The translations under genes and the position numbers were made by a program. The notes beneath the pieces are model-generated. The model searched no databases. It had not been told where the DNA came from and was given only the letters and a program-made list of their open reading frames with translations. Shown in pieces: positions 8,456-17,248 of a DNA stretch of 64,000 nucleotides; position 1 is the first letter of the stretch, and each line of letters starts with the position of its first letter. The stretch is from NCBI RefSeq assembly GCF_023516595.1, contig NZ_JAMGBG010000050.1, positions 34,881 to 98,880 of the forward strand, read 5' to 3'. This DNA comes from Streptomyces neyagawaensis. Its GTDB lineage: Bacteria; Actinomycetota; Actinomycetes; Streptomycetales; Streptomycetaceae.

Positions 8456-8608
8456 GTGTCCCTCACCAGTAGACAGGTCACCACCGCGGCGCTCGCCGCC
8501 GTTGCGCTCGCCGTCGCCACCACCGGGCCCGCCTCCGCCGCCGTCTCCTCGGGTCGGGTCCGCCATGAGCCCACGGTGTACATCGCCGGTGATCGGCCCC
8601 AGGGGTAG
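8456..8608 (+). pseudogene. Remnant of a rhamnogalacturonan acetylesterase (signal peptide plus block I only)
   Basis: A GTG start with an upstream GAAAGG site (8441-8446) opens a 50-codon frame. It has a complete Sec signal peptide (hydrophobic core about residues 9-25, ASAA cleavage site) and then EPTVYIAGD, which is the start of the catalytic domain of SGNH rhamnogalacturonan acetylesterases (PTVYLAGDST in the family). The frame then ends at TAG after RPQG. The catalytic Ser falls exactly at the break (GDS is replaced by GDR), and the rest of the about 230-aa domain is absent. It is a deletion relic in a pectin locus. Confidence 0.65.
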
Positions 8609-8674
8609 CGCCCGCTCCGCGCCCCTCGGGGACGCCCCCTTCTCCACCTGTCCTTGTGAAAGGAACCCGCACTT

Positions 8675-9982
8675 ATGCGTGCTCATGCCTGGCATGCCCA
8701 TGTCATTGCTACCTTCGTCGGCTGCACCGCCCTCGTCCTCGGGGTCACCGGGACCGGCGTCGCCCAGGCGGGCGAGCGTGACCTCGGCCGGCAAACCCTT
8801 CCCTCCGGTGACGGCTGGGGCTCGGCCGACGGCGGGACCACCGGCGGCTCGGCGGCCGACGCCGAGCACGTCCACACCGTCACCACCTGGGCGGAGTTCA
8901 AGGCCGCGCTCAGGGACGGCGGTGACGCGCCGAAGATCATCAAGATCAAGGGGATGATCGACGCCGTCTTCCAGGGCTGCGACGCCTTCGTCACCGGCGG
9001 ATACGACCTCCAGCAGTACCTGAAGGACTACGACCCGGCCGTGTACGGCAACGACAAGGTCGCCATGGGCCCGCAGGAGGACGCCCGGGTCGCCTCCGCC
9101 GCCCGGCAGGACGCGGAGATCAAGGCCAACATCCCCAGCAACACCACCATCGTCGGCGTCGGCAGCAACTCCGGCATCCTCGGCGGCAGCCTCCAGATCA
9201 AGGGCGTCCAGAACGTCATCATGCGCAACCTCACCATCGAGGCGCCGCTGGACTGCTTCCCCAAGTGGGACCCCACCGACGACAACCGCACCGGCAACTG
9301 GAACTCCGAGTACGACGCCGTGGTGGTCCACGGCACCCACCATGTGTGGCTCGACCACAACACGTTCACTGACGGGCGCCACCCCGACAGCGAGCGCCCG
9401 GTCCACTTCGGCAAGGTCTTCCAGCAGCACGACGGTCTCACCGACATCGTGCGCGGCGCCAACCACGTGACCGTGTCCTGGAACCGCTTCGAGAACCACG
9501 ACAAGAACATGCTGATCGGCAACAGCGACGGCTCCGCCTCCCAGGACGCCGGAAAGCTCAAGGTCACCCTGCACCACAACCGCTTCGAGGGGATCCTCCA
9601 GCGCTCCCCGCGTGTGCGGTTCGGGCAGGTCGACGTCTACAACAACCACTACGTGGTGAACGAGGAGCAGAAGGACGACTACTACGTCTTCGGTGTCGGC
9701 GTCTCCTCGCAGCTCCACGCCAGCGACAACGCCCTCACGCTGCCCGCCGGGGCCATGGCCGGCAAGGTCCTGAAGAAGTGGAACGAGTCCCCGCTGACCG
9801 CCGAGAACAACTACGTCAACGGCAGGCTCACCGACCTCATCGCCGTCCACAACGCCGAGATCCCGGCCGAGACCCTCCAGTCCGGCGCCGGCTGGACGCC
9901 GGCCCTGCGGGGGAAGGTCGACTCGCCTCGCGCCGTGCCCGCGATCCTCAAGGCCGGGGCGGGCGCGGGAAAGGTCTGCTGA
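8675..9982 (+). CDS. Secreted pectate lyase, PL1 family
   Basis: A 435-aa secreted enzyme cleaving polygalacturonate by beta-elimination with calcium. The signal peptide covers about residues 1-32. The right-handed beta-helix contains the PL1 motifs DAVVVHGTHHVWLDHN and VTLHHNRFEGILQRSPRVRFG with the catalytic-region arginines. The insertion with YDLQQYLKDYDP is typical of the actinobacterial subgroup. The ATG at 8675 follows a GAAAGGA site. It ends in TGATG with the pectinesterase, so the two are coupled: esterase removes methyl groups and lyase cuts the free polymer. Confidence 0.93.
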   Translation: MRAHAWHAHVIATFVGCTALVLGVTGTGVAQAGERDLGRQTLPSGDGWGSADGGTTGGSAADAEHVHTVTTWAEFKAALRDGGDAPKIIKIKGMIDAVFQGCDAFVTGGYDLQQYLKDYDPAVYGNDKVAMGPQEDARVASAARQDAEIKANIPSNTTIVGVGSNSGILGGSLQIKGVQNVIMRNLTIEAPLDCFPKWDPTDDNRTGNWNSEYDAVVVHGTHHVWLDHNTFTDGRHPDSERPVHFGKVFQQHDGLTDIVRGANHVTVSWNRFENHDKNMLIGNSDGSASQDAGKLKVTLHHNRFEGILQRSPRVRFGQVDVYNNHYVVNEEQKDDYYVFGVGVSSQLHASDNALTLPAGAMAGKVLKKWNESPLTAENNYVNGRLTDLIAVHNAEIPAETLQSGAGWTPALRGKVDSPRAVPAILKAGAGAGKVC

Positions 9983-11100
9983 TGACCGACCGCGGAAATG
10001 CCCTGAGCAGACGGTCGTTCGTCGTCGCGGGTGCCGGGGCCACGCTCGCGCTCGGGACGGCGGCACCGGCCCACGCATCGCGCGGCCGGTCGCCCTTCGG
10101 ACGGTACGGCTCACCGGCCGCCCGGCTCGACGAGCGGACGCTGTACGTGCACGCCGGGGGCGCCGGGGACTTCACCACCGTGCAGGCCGCCGTCGACGCG
10201 GCGACCGGCACCGGCTACACGCTGGTCGTCGCACCCGGCGTCTACCGCGAGACCGTCGCCGTGAGCACCGCCCGCACGGACATGACCTGGATCGGTGCCT
10301 CCGGCGACGCCCGCGACGTCACGGTCGTCCACGACAACGCGGCCGGCACCCCCAAGCCCGGCGGCGGCACCTACGGCACGACAGGATCGGCGACCACCCT
10401 CGTCCAGGGCGACGGGTTCACCGCGCGGGACATCACCTTCGCCAACGACTGGCTGCGCGCCGACCACCCCGAGATCAGCGGCACCCAGGCCGTCGCCCTC
10501 AAGGTGCAGGGCGACCGATCGGCGTTCGTGCGGTGCCGGTTCCTCGGACACCAGGACACGCTGTACGCCGACACGATGGCGCTCGGCACCTTCGCCCGCC
10601 AGTACTTCCGGGACTGCTACGCCGAAGGGGACGTGGACTTCGTCTTCGGCCGGGCCACCGCGGTGTTCGAACGCTGCCGCTTCCACACCCTGACCCGGAC
10701 CGACCCCGCCTCCGCCCCGTACGGGTTCGTGTTCGCGCCGTCCACCGCGGGCGCCAACCCGCGCGGCTGTCTGGTGACCCGGAGCCGGATCACCAGTGGG
10801 GCCCCGGAGGCCCACTACAAACTGGCCCGGCCGTGGGTGCCCAGCTCCGACACCACCGCCAAGCCCATGCTGACCGTCCGCGAGACCCGGCTCGGGGCGG
10901 GCATCGACGCGGTGGCCCCCTACACCACCATGTCCGCCGGCTTCCCCTGGCAGGACCAGCGGTTCGCGGAGTACCGCAACACCGGCCCCGGCGCCCGGAT
11001 CACCGTCCCGGAGAACCGGCCCCAGCTCACCACGGAGGAGGCCGCCGAGCACACCCGCGAGGCGTACCTCGGTGACTGGGCTCCCTGGAAGGGGCGTTGA
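9982..11100 (+). CDS. Secreted pectinesterase, CE8 family
   Basis: A 372-aa protein demethylating pectin. The N-terminus has a twin-arginine signal (SRRSFVVAGAG), so Tat export is likely. CE8 signatures are visible in order: GSATTLVQGDGFTARDITFAN, GHQDTLY, GDVDFVFGRATAVFERC (catalytic Asp in DFVFG) and LARPWVP with the catalytic Arg. The start at 9982 overlaps the PL1 stop by one base. Its partner activities are the PL1 lyase upstream and the PL9-like lyases downstream. Confidence 0.95.
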   Translation: MTDRGNALSRRSFVVAGAGATLALGTAAPAHASRGRSPFGRYGSPAARLDERTLYVHAGGAGDFTTVQAAVDAATGTGYTLVVAPGVYRETVAVSTARTDMTWIGASGDARDVTVVHDNAAGTPKPGGGTYGTTGSATTLVQGDGFTARDITFANDWLRADHPEISGTQAVALKVQGDRSAFVRCRFLGHQDTLYADTMALGTFARQYFRDCYAEGDVDFVFGRATAVFERCRFHTLTRTDPASAPYGFVFAPSTAGANPRGCLVTRSRITSGAPEAHYKLARPWVPSSDTTAKPMLTVRETRLGAGIDAVAPYTTMSAGFPWQDQRFAEYRNTGPGARITVPENRPQLTTEEAAEHTREAYLGDWAPWKGR

Positions 11101-11170
11101 CGTGCGCCGACTGACCGTGCGCGACCTGACCCTCGCCCACCCCACCCGCACGAGAAAGGAACCGCTCTCC

Positions 11171-12283
11171 ATGTCTCGTCGTACCACTCTCGCCCTGGGC
11201 ACCGTCCTCGCCCTCGGCGCCGGGCCGGCCGTGCTGCCCACCCAGGCGCACGCCGCGACCGTCGTCGTCAACACCACGACCGCCCTGTCCAACGCCCTCA
11301 GGAACGCCACCCCGGGCACGGTCATCCAGGTGCGCGGCGGCACGTACTATCCGACGGCCACCCTCCAGTCCACGGCGAACGGCACCTCCTCCAGCCGCAT
11401 ACACCTCCAGCCGTACGGCTCGGAGACGGTGAAGATCGACGGTTCGAACCTCCCCGACGGCGACTGGATCTTCAAGTTGACCGCGGACCACTGGACCGTC
11501 TCCGGGATCACCTTCCAGAACTCCCCGGACAGCGCGGTCGTCTGCCAGTCCTGTGCCTCCACGGTCTGGGACACCATCAAGACCATCAACGGCGGTGACT
11601 CCGGCTTCACGCTCACCGGCGACGGCACCACCAACAACACCGTCCGCAACATCGACTCCTACGGCCACTACGACCGGGCCAACCACGGGGAGAACGCCGA
11701 CGGCATCGCCGTGAAGTTCGGCTCCGGTGGCGGCAACCTCATCACCGGGGCCCGTCTCTACAACAACGCGGACGACGGCCTGGACCTCTGGTCGTTCTCC
11801 TCGCCCGTCACCGTCGAGCACACCTGGGCGATGGGCAACGGCAGGAACCGCTGGGGCGACTCCGCGTTCGCGGGTGACGGCAACGGCTACAAGCTGGGCG
11901 GCGACGGCGAGACCGTGGCCCATGTCGTCAACAACTCGGCGGCCTGGGACAACGCCGGTAACGGCTTCACCGAGAACAGCAACAAGGGCGCCATCGTCAT
12001 CAACCGCACCACCGCCTACGCCAACGCCAAGTGGGGCTACTACTTCGCGACCGGCGCGGCCCGCCTCGGCAGGAACCTGGCCGTCGGCAACGGCGGCGGC
12101 TCGGTCACCAAGGGCTCGTCGGTCGTCTCGTCCGGCAACACCTGGGACTCCGGCGTGTCCACGCCCGCGTTCCGCTCCACCAACGCCTCGACGACGTACA
12201 ACGCCCGCCGGTCGAACGGCGCGCTGCCCGCGACCACGTTCCTGACCACGGGGAGTACGACGATCGGGGCGACGATGGACTGA
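11171..12283 (+). CDS. Secreted PL9-like pectate lyase / beta-helix protein (copy 1)
   Basis: A 370-aa secreted right-handed beta-helix protein. The Sec signal ends near AHAA (about residue 30). The core NADGIAVKFGSG...ITGARLYNNADDGLDLW resembles the calcium-binding catalytic coil of PL9 pectate lyases (ADG...NxDDGxDL). The ATG at 11171 follows a GAAAGGA site in the 70-bp gap after the pectinesterase gene. The gene at 12413 is a tandem paralogue over the whole length. Confidence 0.85.
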   Translation: MSRRTTLALGTVLALGAGPAVLPTQAHAATVVVNTTTALSNALRNATPGTVIQVRGGTYYPTATLQSTANGTSSSRIHLQPYGSETVKIDGSNLPDGDWIFKLTADHWTVSGITFQNSPDSAVVCQSCASTVWDTIKTINGGDSGFTLTGDGTTNNTVRNIDSYGHYDRANHGENADGIAVKFGSGGGNLITGARLYNNADDGLDLWSFSSPVTVEHTWAMGNGRNRWGDSAFAGDGNGYKLGGDGETVAHVVNNSAAWDNAGNGFTENSNKGAIVINRTTAYANAKWGYYFATGAARLGRNLAVGNGGGSVTKGSSVVSSGNTWDSGVSTPAFRSTNASTTYNARRSNGALPATTFLTTGSTTIGATMD

Positions 12284-12412
12284 GCCGGACTCCCGAGATC
12301 TTTCGGGATCGCGCGGCAACCTTTCGCCGCGGGGCGACGACCAGTGACAGAAGCGGGCCGGGGCGGGCCCCCCGGCCCGCTTCGCTCCTCGTCCCCCGAG
12401 AAAGGAACCCCC

Positions 12413-13567
12413 GTGCGTCAGAGCATCGGGCGCCATCGCAGAACCGGCACCCTGTCGATCGCGGCCGCCGTGGCCGTCGCCTCGGGGGCGGGCGGCGTCC
12501 TTCTCGGCCTCTCGAACGACGGCGCCAGAGCCGCCGGGACCACGGTCACCGTCTCCAGCACCGCGTCGCTGGAGTCCGCCTTCGCCCGGGCCACCGCCGG
12601 TACGACCATCAAGGTCCGCGCCGGCACCTACCAGCCCACCCGGACCCTGAAGTCCACGGCCGACGGCACCCCCTCCGCCCGGATCACGCTCACCGCGTAC
12701 GGGGACGGGAAGGTCAGGATCGACGGCTCCGCGCTGCCCGCCGGGTCCTGGCTCGCCGCGATCCACGGCGACCACTGGACCGTCTCCGGCATCACCTTCC
12801 AGAACTCCCCGGCGCAGGGCTTCGTCGCCACGTCGTCCGTCGGCGGGATCTTCGACAACCTCGTCACCGCGAACAACGGCGACTCCGGCTTCACCCTGCG
12901 CGGCGACGGCACCACCGGCAACCTCGTGCGGAACCTGGACAGCCACGGCAACTACGACGCCGCGAACCACGGCCGGAACGCCGACGGCATCGCCGTGAAG
13001 TTCGGCTCCGGCACCGGCAACCGGATCACCGGCGCCCGCCTCTACGACAACGCGGACGACGGGCTCGACCTCTGGCAGTTCTCCTCGCCCGTCACCGTCG
13101 AGCACTCCTGGGCCTTCGGCAACGGCAGGAACCGCTGGAACGACAGCGCGTTCCAGGGCAACGGCAACGGGTTCAAGCTGGGTGGCGGCGGTGCCTCCGT
13201 CGCCCACTCCGTCCACGACAGCGCGGCCTGGGCCAACACGCTGCACGGCTTCACCGAGAACTCCAACACCGGGGCGATCCGGCTGCACCGCAACACCGCC
13301 TACGCCAACCGGGCGGACGGCTTCTACTTCGCCACGGGCAAGGCCCGGCTGACGCGGAACCTCGCGGTGGGCAACGGCACGGGGAAGGCCCGGCTGGGTC
13401 CGCGCACGGTGTCGGCGGACGACAACTGGAACAGCGGGGTGGCCACACCGCCGTTCCGGTCCACGGACGCCCGCGCGATGGACGGGCCGCGTGGCAGGGG
13501 CGGTGCGCTGCCGGTCACGGCGTTCCTGACGACCGGCTCCACGGCCATCGGCTCGACGATGCGCTGA
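12413..13567 (+). CDS. Secreted PL9-like pectate lyase / beta-helix protein (copy 2)
   Basis: A 384-aa tandem paralogue of the preceding gene, sharing HWTVSGITFQNSP, NADGIAVKFGSGTGN, YDNADDGLDLWQFSSPVTVEH and the C-terminal FLTTGSTAIGSTM. A longer signal region (about 40 aa) ends near ARAAG. The GTG start at 12413 has an AAAGGA site at 12401-12406. Divergence is greatest in the signal peptide and in the outer coils, suggesting an old duplication and perhaps different chain-length preference. Confidence 0.85.
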   Translation: MRQSIGRHRRTGTLSIAAAVAVASGAGGVLLGLSNDGARAAGTTVTVSSTASLESAFARATAGTTIKVRAGTYQPTRTLKSTADGTPSARITLTAYGDGKVRIDGSALPAGSWLAAIHGDHWTVSGITFQNSPAQGFVATSSVGGIFDNLVTANNGDSGFTLRGDGTTGNLVRNLDSHGNYDAANHGRNADGIAVKFGSGTGNRITGARLYDNADDGLDLWQFSSPVTVEHSWAFGNGRNRWNDSAFQGNGNGFKLGGGGASVAHSVHDSAAWANTLHGFTENSNTGAIRLHRNTAYANRADGFYFATGKARLTRNLAVGNGTGKARLGPRTVSADDNWNSGVATPPFRSTDARAMDGPRGRGGALPVTAFLTTGSTAIGSTMR

Positions 13568-13579
13568 TCCACGAGAAGG

Positions 13580-13613
13580 GCGCCCCCCGCCGGTCGTCAC
13601 CGGCGGGGGGCGC
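13580..13613. terminator. Bidirectional hairpin terminator
   Basis: GCGCCCCCCGCCGGT and ACCGGCGGGGGGCGC form a 15-bp perfect stem with a 4-base loop between the convergent PL9-like and PL4 genes. Confidence 0.85.
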
Positions 13614-13624
13614 TTGTCGTGCCG

Positions 13625-13675
13625 ACCGAGGGGGGCTCAAGTCGGCACCACTGCCGGCCGAGGGGGGGCTCAGGC
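13625..13675 (-). repeat. Direct repeat duplicating the lyase stop region
   Basis: On the minus strand, TGAGCCCCCC(C)TCGGCCGGCA occurs at the PL4 stop codon and again about 36 bp downstream as TGAGCCCCCCTCGGTCGGCA. This small duplication carries a second in-register stop sequence. Confidence 0.6.
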
Positions 13676-15355
13676 CAGCAGGTCCACACAGTCGAACGAG
13701 GTGCCCGGGCTCAGGAAGGCCCTGCCGCTCGATCCACTGACGACATCGATCTTCAGTACGTTGTACCCACGGGTGTTCGACTTCCAAGCAAGGGCGGGGA
13801 CCTGGAAGGTGAACATGTGGTTGTTCCCCCGGTACGAACCCGTGGTCAGGGAACGCGTCGAGGGCTGCTCGGGCGGCGCCGGGACCGGCGACACCCACTC
13901 GTTGACCGTCACCCGCGGCCGGCCGTTCGAGAACGCGTCCGTGACCCCGATCCTCAGGGTGCGCGCGGCGGCGGCCTGCGCGGCGGTCAGCTTGAAGTGG
14001 ACGCGGACCCCGTTGTTCACGTCCTGCCACACATACGCCGGGAACGTCGCCGTCTGGTCGCCGCCGCCGAGGGTGACGTCGCCCGTCCACTTCGCGGCAC
14101 GGCCGTCGGAGGGGTGCGCGTACGTCATCAGCTCGGCGTTCTTGAACCCGCGCGGCGTGCCGTCCCAGTCGCCGAGCCGCCACAGGGTCCGCGCCGCGGA
14201 CGGATCCCCGGTGATGGTCAGGGTGTTGAGCGCGGTGGAGCCGCCCGCCGTCACCGTCACCTGCCGGGTGTGCACGGCCAGCTCGCCCTTGTAGACGGTC
14301 AGGGTGTACGTGCCCGGCAGCATGCCCTTGCAGGAGAAGGCGCCGGTGCCGGCCGCGGCCTTGGTCCAGTACTGCGCGTCGGCGTTGGCGAAGCCGACCG
14401 TGTAGGCGTGCTTCGGGTCCATGCCCTTCAGCCCGACCCCGGCCACCTTGCCGCGTCCCGCCCTGCCGACCCAGCCGGTGATGCCGAGGCCGTCCACCCA
14501 GGAGGTGTCCAGCCGGTCGTGGGCCAGGGCGGCGGAGGGGGCGCCGCCGTCGGTGAACGCGAGGACGTACGGGCCCTGGAGGCCGAAACGTTCCGGCTCG
14601 GTCTGGGCCTGGTTGTAGTGCAGGATCTCGTAGAGCCCGGCGCCCTTGTCGTTGGAGTGGCGCAGCAGCGAGCGGTAGAACGGGCCGCCGGACGCCTTCT
14701 CGTGGTTGGAGCGGACGAGCCACAGGCCGACCTCGCCGGTGGTGAACCCGATGTGGTCGTAGTCGATGACCCGCTTGCCCGAGTAGTGCTTGGAGTGGGT
14801 GGTGCCGTCCGCGCGCCGCCACACGTCACCGGCCTCGATGACCTGGTCGGAGCTCTCGATCCAGGAGTCCGGGCCCTCGTTCGGGAACACGCCCGGCTTG
14901 AGGCGGACCAGGAAGCGGGTCGCGGTGAAGGAGGCGTCCGCCTTGTGCGTCCACAGGTGGATGGTGCTCTGGCCGCTGCGGGCCGCGTACCACTGGGTGA
15001 TCGCGCCGTGCACGGCCTTCACCAGGATCGTCTGCCCCGACTGCCGGAGCGTGACGGTGGCGCTGCCGAACCCGGACTCGACATGCGAGTGCCTGCCGCC
15101 GTAGCCCTCGTACTCCTTGCCCCGGTAGCGCAGGGAGGTGAGGTCGCCGGTGGACTTGGAGACCTTGAAGACCAGGCCGGCGCCCGTGTCGACGACGAGG
15201 TTGCGGCCGTCGTCGGAGTGTCCGAAACCGGCGGCCGACGCCGTGGAGAGGAGGCCGGTGCCACCCGCGACGGCGGCGCCGGTGGCGGCCACACCGACCG
15301 CGGTGGCGCCGAGCAGCCGTCTGCGGGACAGGCGTCGTCTCTTGTGCGTGCTCAA
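13670..15355 (-). CDS. Secreted rhamnogalacturonan lyase, PL4 family
   Basis: A 561-aa enzyme cleaving the rhamnogalacturonan I backbone. The start is taken as TTG at 15355 (LSTHKRRRLSRRRLLG), with GGAG about 8 bases upstream and a twin-arginine signal; longer forms to 15445 are open but lack a better site. The domain order fits PL4: an N-terminal beta-sandwich (about 40-300) with RGKEYEGYGG, a short fibronectin-like domain (MLPGTYTLTVYKGE) and a C-terminal carbohydrate-binding-like domain with LWRLGDWDGTPRGFKNAE. It is convergent with the other pectin enzymes and completes their set by attacking the hairy regions. Confidence 0.9.
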   Translation of the reverse strand: MSTHKRRRLSRRRLLGATAVGVAATGAAVAGGTGLLSTASAAGFGHSDDGRNLVVDTGAGLVFKVSKSTGDLTSLRYRGKEYEGYGGRHSHVESGFGSATVTLRQSGQTILVKAVHGAITQWYAARSGQSTIHLWTHKADASFTATRFLVRLKPGVFPNEGPDSWIESSDQVIEAGDVWRRADGTTHSKHYSGKRVIDYDHIGFTTGEVGLWLVRSNHEKASGGPFYRSLLRHSNDKGAGLYEILHYNQAQTEPERFGLQGPYVLAFTDGGAPSAALAHDRLDTSWVDGLGITGWVGRAGRGKVAGVGLKGMDPKHAYTVGFANADAQYWTKAAAGTGAFSCKGMLPGTYTLTVYKGELAVHTRQVTVTAGGSTALNTLTITGDPSAARTLWRLGDWDGTPRGFKNAELMTYAHPSDGRAAKWTGDVTLGGGDQTATFPAYVWQDVNNGVRVHFKLTAAQAAAARTLRIGVTDAFSNGRPRVTVNEWVSPVPAPPEQPSTRSLTTGSYRGNNHMFTFQVPALAWKSNTRGYNVLKIDVVSGSSGRAFLSPGTSFDCVDLLA

Positions 15356-15509
15356 GGGGCGTGCTCCGGGAATGGTGGATTCCGTATCGCTCGTACGTGA
15401 GAGCAGATGACGGGAACCGGCAGCCGGTTCCCTTCCCGCTCTCACGTCTTCCGGTCGCCACCGGCGGCCAAAGGGTTGCCGCCCCCGCGAGATTTTTCCG
15501 CGGGATTCT

Positions 15510-16379
15510 CTACGAGTCGCCGTCGTCCGACGAGCCGCCCTTGTCGGGGCTCTCGAAGCCGCCCGCCACCGAGAACTCCTCGCCGCCCGCCGTCGCGGTC
15601 ACCGCGTAGCGGTCGCCGCTCGCGTCCCGGTCATCGCGCCCGCGGTTGTACTGCCCGGCGAAGACGGACTCGCCCTTCGGGACCGTACGGCCGTCCTTGA
15701 GCACCCAGGTGTAGACCAGGAAGCCGTCGTCCTCCGCGACCGTCAGGTCGAAGTCCTGTGCCGGCAGTGAGCGCCAGGCGCCGGTCGAGGAGACCCCGCC
15801 GGTCTCGGCGATCCGCAGCTGGACGGTGAGCCCGGTGAGCTGCTCGCTCGTCCTCAGGGTCAGATTGCTCTGCGCCCAGAACTCGTTGCTGTGCGGGTCG
15901 ACCGAACCGCCCGACCAGAGCGGACCGTCCTGCCCGTCCCCCGAGGAGGGCAGCTTCGGGACGGGGGAGTTCTTGGCCGACGGCGTGCTCGACGGCTCGG
16001 AGCTGGGCCTGCTCTCCTGCTTCGACCCGCCGCGGGTCGGCTGCGGGTCCGGCGGGATCGGGGCCCGGCTCGTCGCGGCCGGGGACTCCACCGGCGTCGG
16101 CGACACCACGACGCTCTGGTCGTTCGGCCGTTCCTCGCCCTTCACCGCCGACGCGACGGCGTAACCGCCCACCGCGAGCACCCCCGCGACACCGGCGGTC
16201 GCGCTGACCACACGCACCCAGCCCCACAGCGGCGGCCGAGTGGCCTTCCGGCTGGGGCGCCGCTCCTCGGGGGCCGCCATCCCGCGCTCGATCCGGGCCA
16301 GGATGCGGGCGCGGTCGGGCTCGTGTGCCTCGGCCGACTCGCGCAGCCGGGCACGCAGCTCCTTGTGCACGTCCCTCAT
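15510..16379 (-). CDS. Single-pass membrane protein, putative partner of the ECF sigma factor
   Basis: A 289-aa protein with a charged cytoplasmic N-terminus (1-50), one membrane span (about 54-77), a Pro/Ser/Thr-rich linker (about 90-145) and an extracytoplasmic C-terminal domain. Its ATG overlaps the sigma-factor stop (ATGA), the arrangement of sigma/anti-sigma pairs. No HxxxCxxC zinc-binding anti-sigma motif is present, so the anti-sigma role is inferred from position and topology only. The C-terminal domain (WSGGSVDPHSNEFWAQSNLTL to GFES) is not one I recognise. Confidence 0.8.
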   Translation of the reverse strand: MRDVHKELRARLRESAEAHEPDRARILARIERGMAAPEERRPSRKATRPPLWGWVRVVSATAGVAGVLAVGGYAVASAVKGEERPNDQSVVVSPTPVESPAATSRAPIPPDPQPTRGGSKQESRPSSEPSSTPSAKNSPVPKLPSSGDGQDGPLWSGGSVDPHSNEFWAQSNLTLRTSEQLTGLTVQLRIAETGGVSSTGAWRSLPAQDFDLTVAEDDGFLVYTWVLKDGRTVPKGESVFAGQYNRGRDDRDASGDRYAVTATAGGEEFSVAGGFESPDKGGSSDDGDS

Positions 16380-16978
16380 CGGTCCCTTCTTCCGCTGCCC
16401 GGCGCACCCGCGCCGGTCACCCTCGCACCCCTGACACCCGCGCCCGTGATGCCGGCGGGCATCCGCTTCGGGGCGTCCCCGGTGCCGAGCAGCTTCTGCA
16501 GCTCGGCCATCCCCTTGGACGTCTGGCTCTTCACCGTACCGACCGAGACGCCGAGGGCGAGCGCCGTGTCCTTCTCCGAGAGGTCGAAAGCATGCCGCAG
16601 CACCACGCACGCCCGCTTGCGGAACGGCAGCCGGCGCAGCGCCGACTGCACGTCGACCACCCCGGCCACATCGGGATTCTCGGTCTTCTCCTCGCGCTGC
16701 GACCAGAACAGCGTGATCCGGCGGCGCTCCCGCACCGCGCTGCGGATCCGGGTACGGGCCAGGTTGGCGACCACACCGCGGGCGTACGCCACCGGGTGAT
16801 CCGCCGCGCGGACCCGGTCCCAGCGGTGCCACATCGCGAGCAGCGCGTCCGCGGCCAGATCGTCCGCCGCGTCCGCCTCGCCGGTCAACAGATGGGCCAG
16901 ACGGGACAGTTCGGCGTAATGCCGTTCGAAGAAGTCGTGGAACTCCACGGAGGCTGCGTCGTCGACGACCGTGCCCAC
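16376..16978 (-). CDS. ECF RNA polymerase sigma factor (SigE-like family)
   Basis: A 200-aa sigma-70 family protein with region 2 (about 15-85, including DDLAADALLAMWHRWDRV) and region 4 (about 105-155, with the helix-turn-helix LSEKDTALALGVSVGTVKSQTSKGMAEL). The GTG at 16978 is preceded by AGGAGAG. The C-terminal 35 residues are low-complexity Gly/Ala/Arg. It forms an operon with the membrane protein at 15510. The 270-bp gap to the divergent permease gene (16979-17248) holds both promoters; I see no clear ECF motif. Confidence 0.92.
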   Translation of the reverse strand: MGTVVDDAASVEFHDFFERHYAELSRLAHLLTGEADAADDLAADALLAMWHRWDRVRAADHPVAYARGVVANLARTRIRSAVRERRRITLFWSQREEKTENPDVAGVVDVQSALRRLPFRKRACVVLRHAFDLSEKDTALALGVSVGTVKSQTSKGMAELQKLLGTGDAPKRMPAGITGAGVRGARVTGAGAPGSGRRDR

Positions 16979-17248
16979 GGGCGACCTCTCTCCTCGCTTC
17001 GGCTGGAGGCACCGGGACCGGATGCCTGTGCGCGTCGCGTGAACGACACGTGATCGTCCGGGGATTCCCCCGACGAGATCCGGAAGAGTAGCAGTGATCG
17101 TGAACGAACTTCGTACGAGCCTTCGAACGCGGTCTTACGGGGCGAACGTCGATTCCGTAACACGGCGAAAACCTGAACCGGGTTCAACGAAGGAACAATC
17201 CAGCCAGCACCCGCGCGTAGTACGCACACGTCACTAGGAGCACCGCCC

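Noticed and set aside
12031..13740. Alternative plus-strand frame across the second PL9-like gene
   Set aside because: It is Arg-rich and reads through the terminator; the lyase frame has a signal peptide and family motifs.
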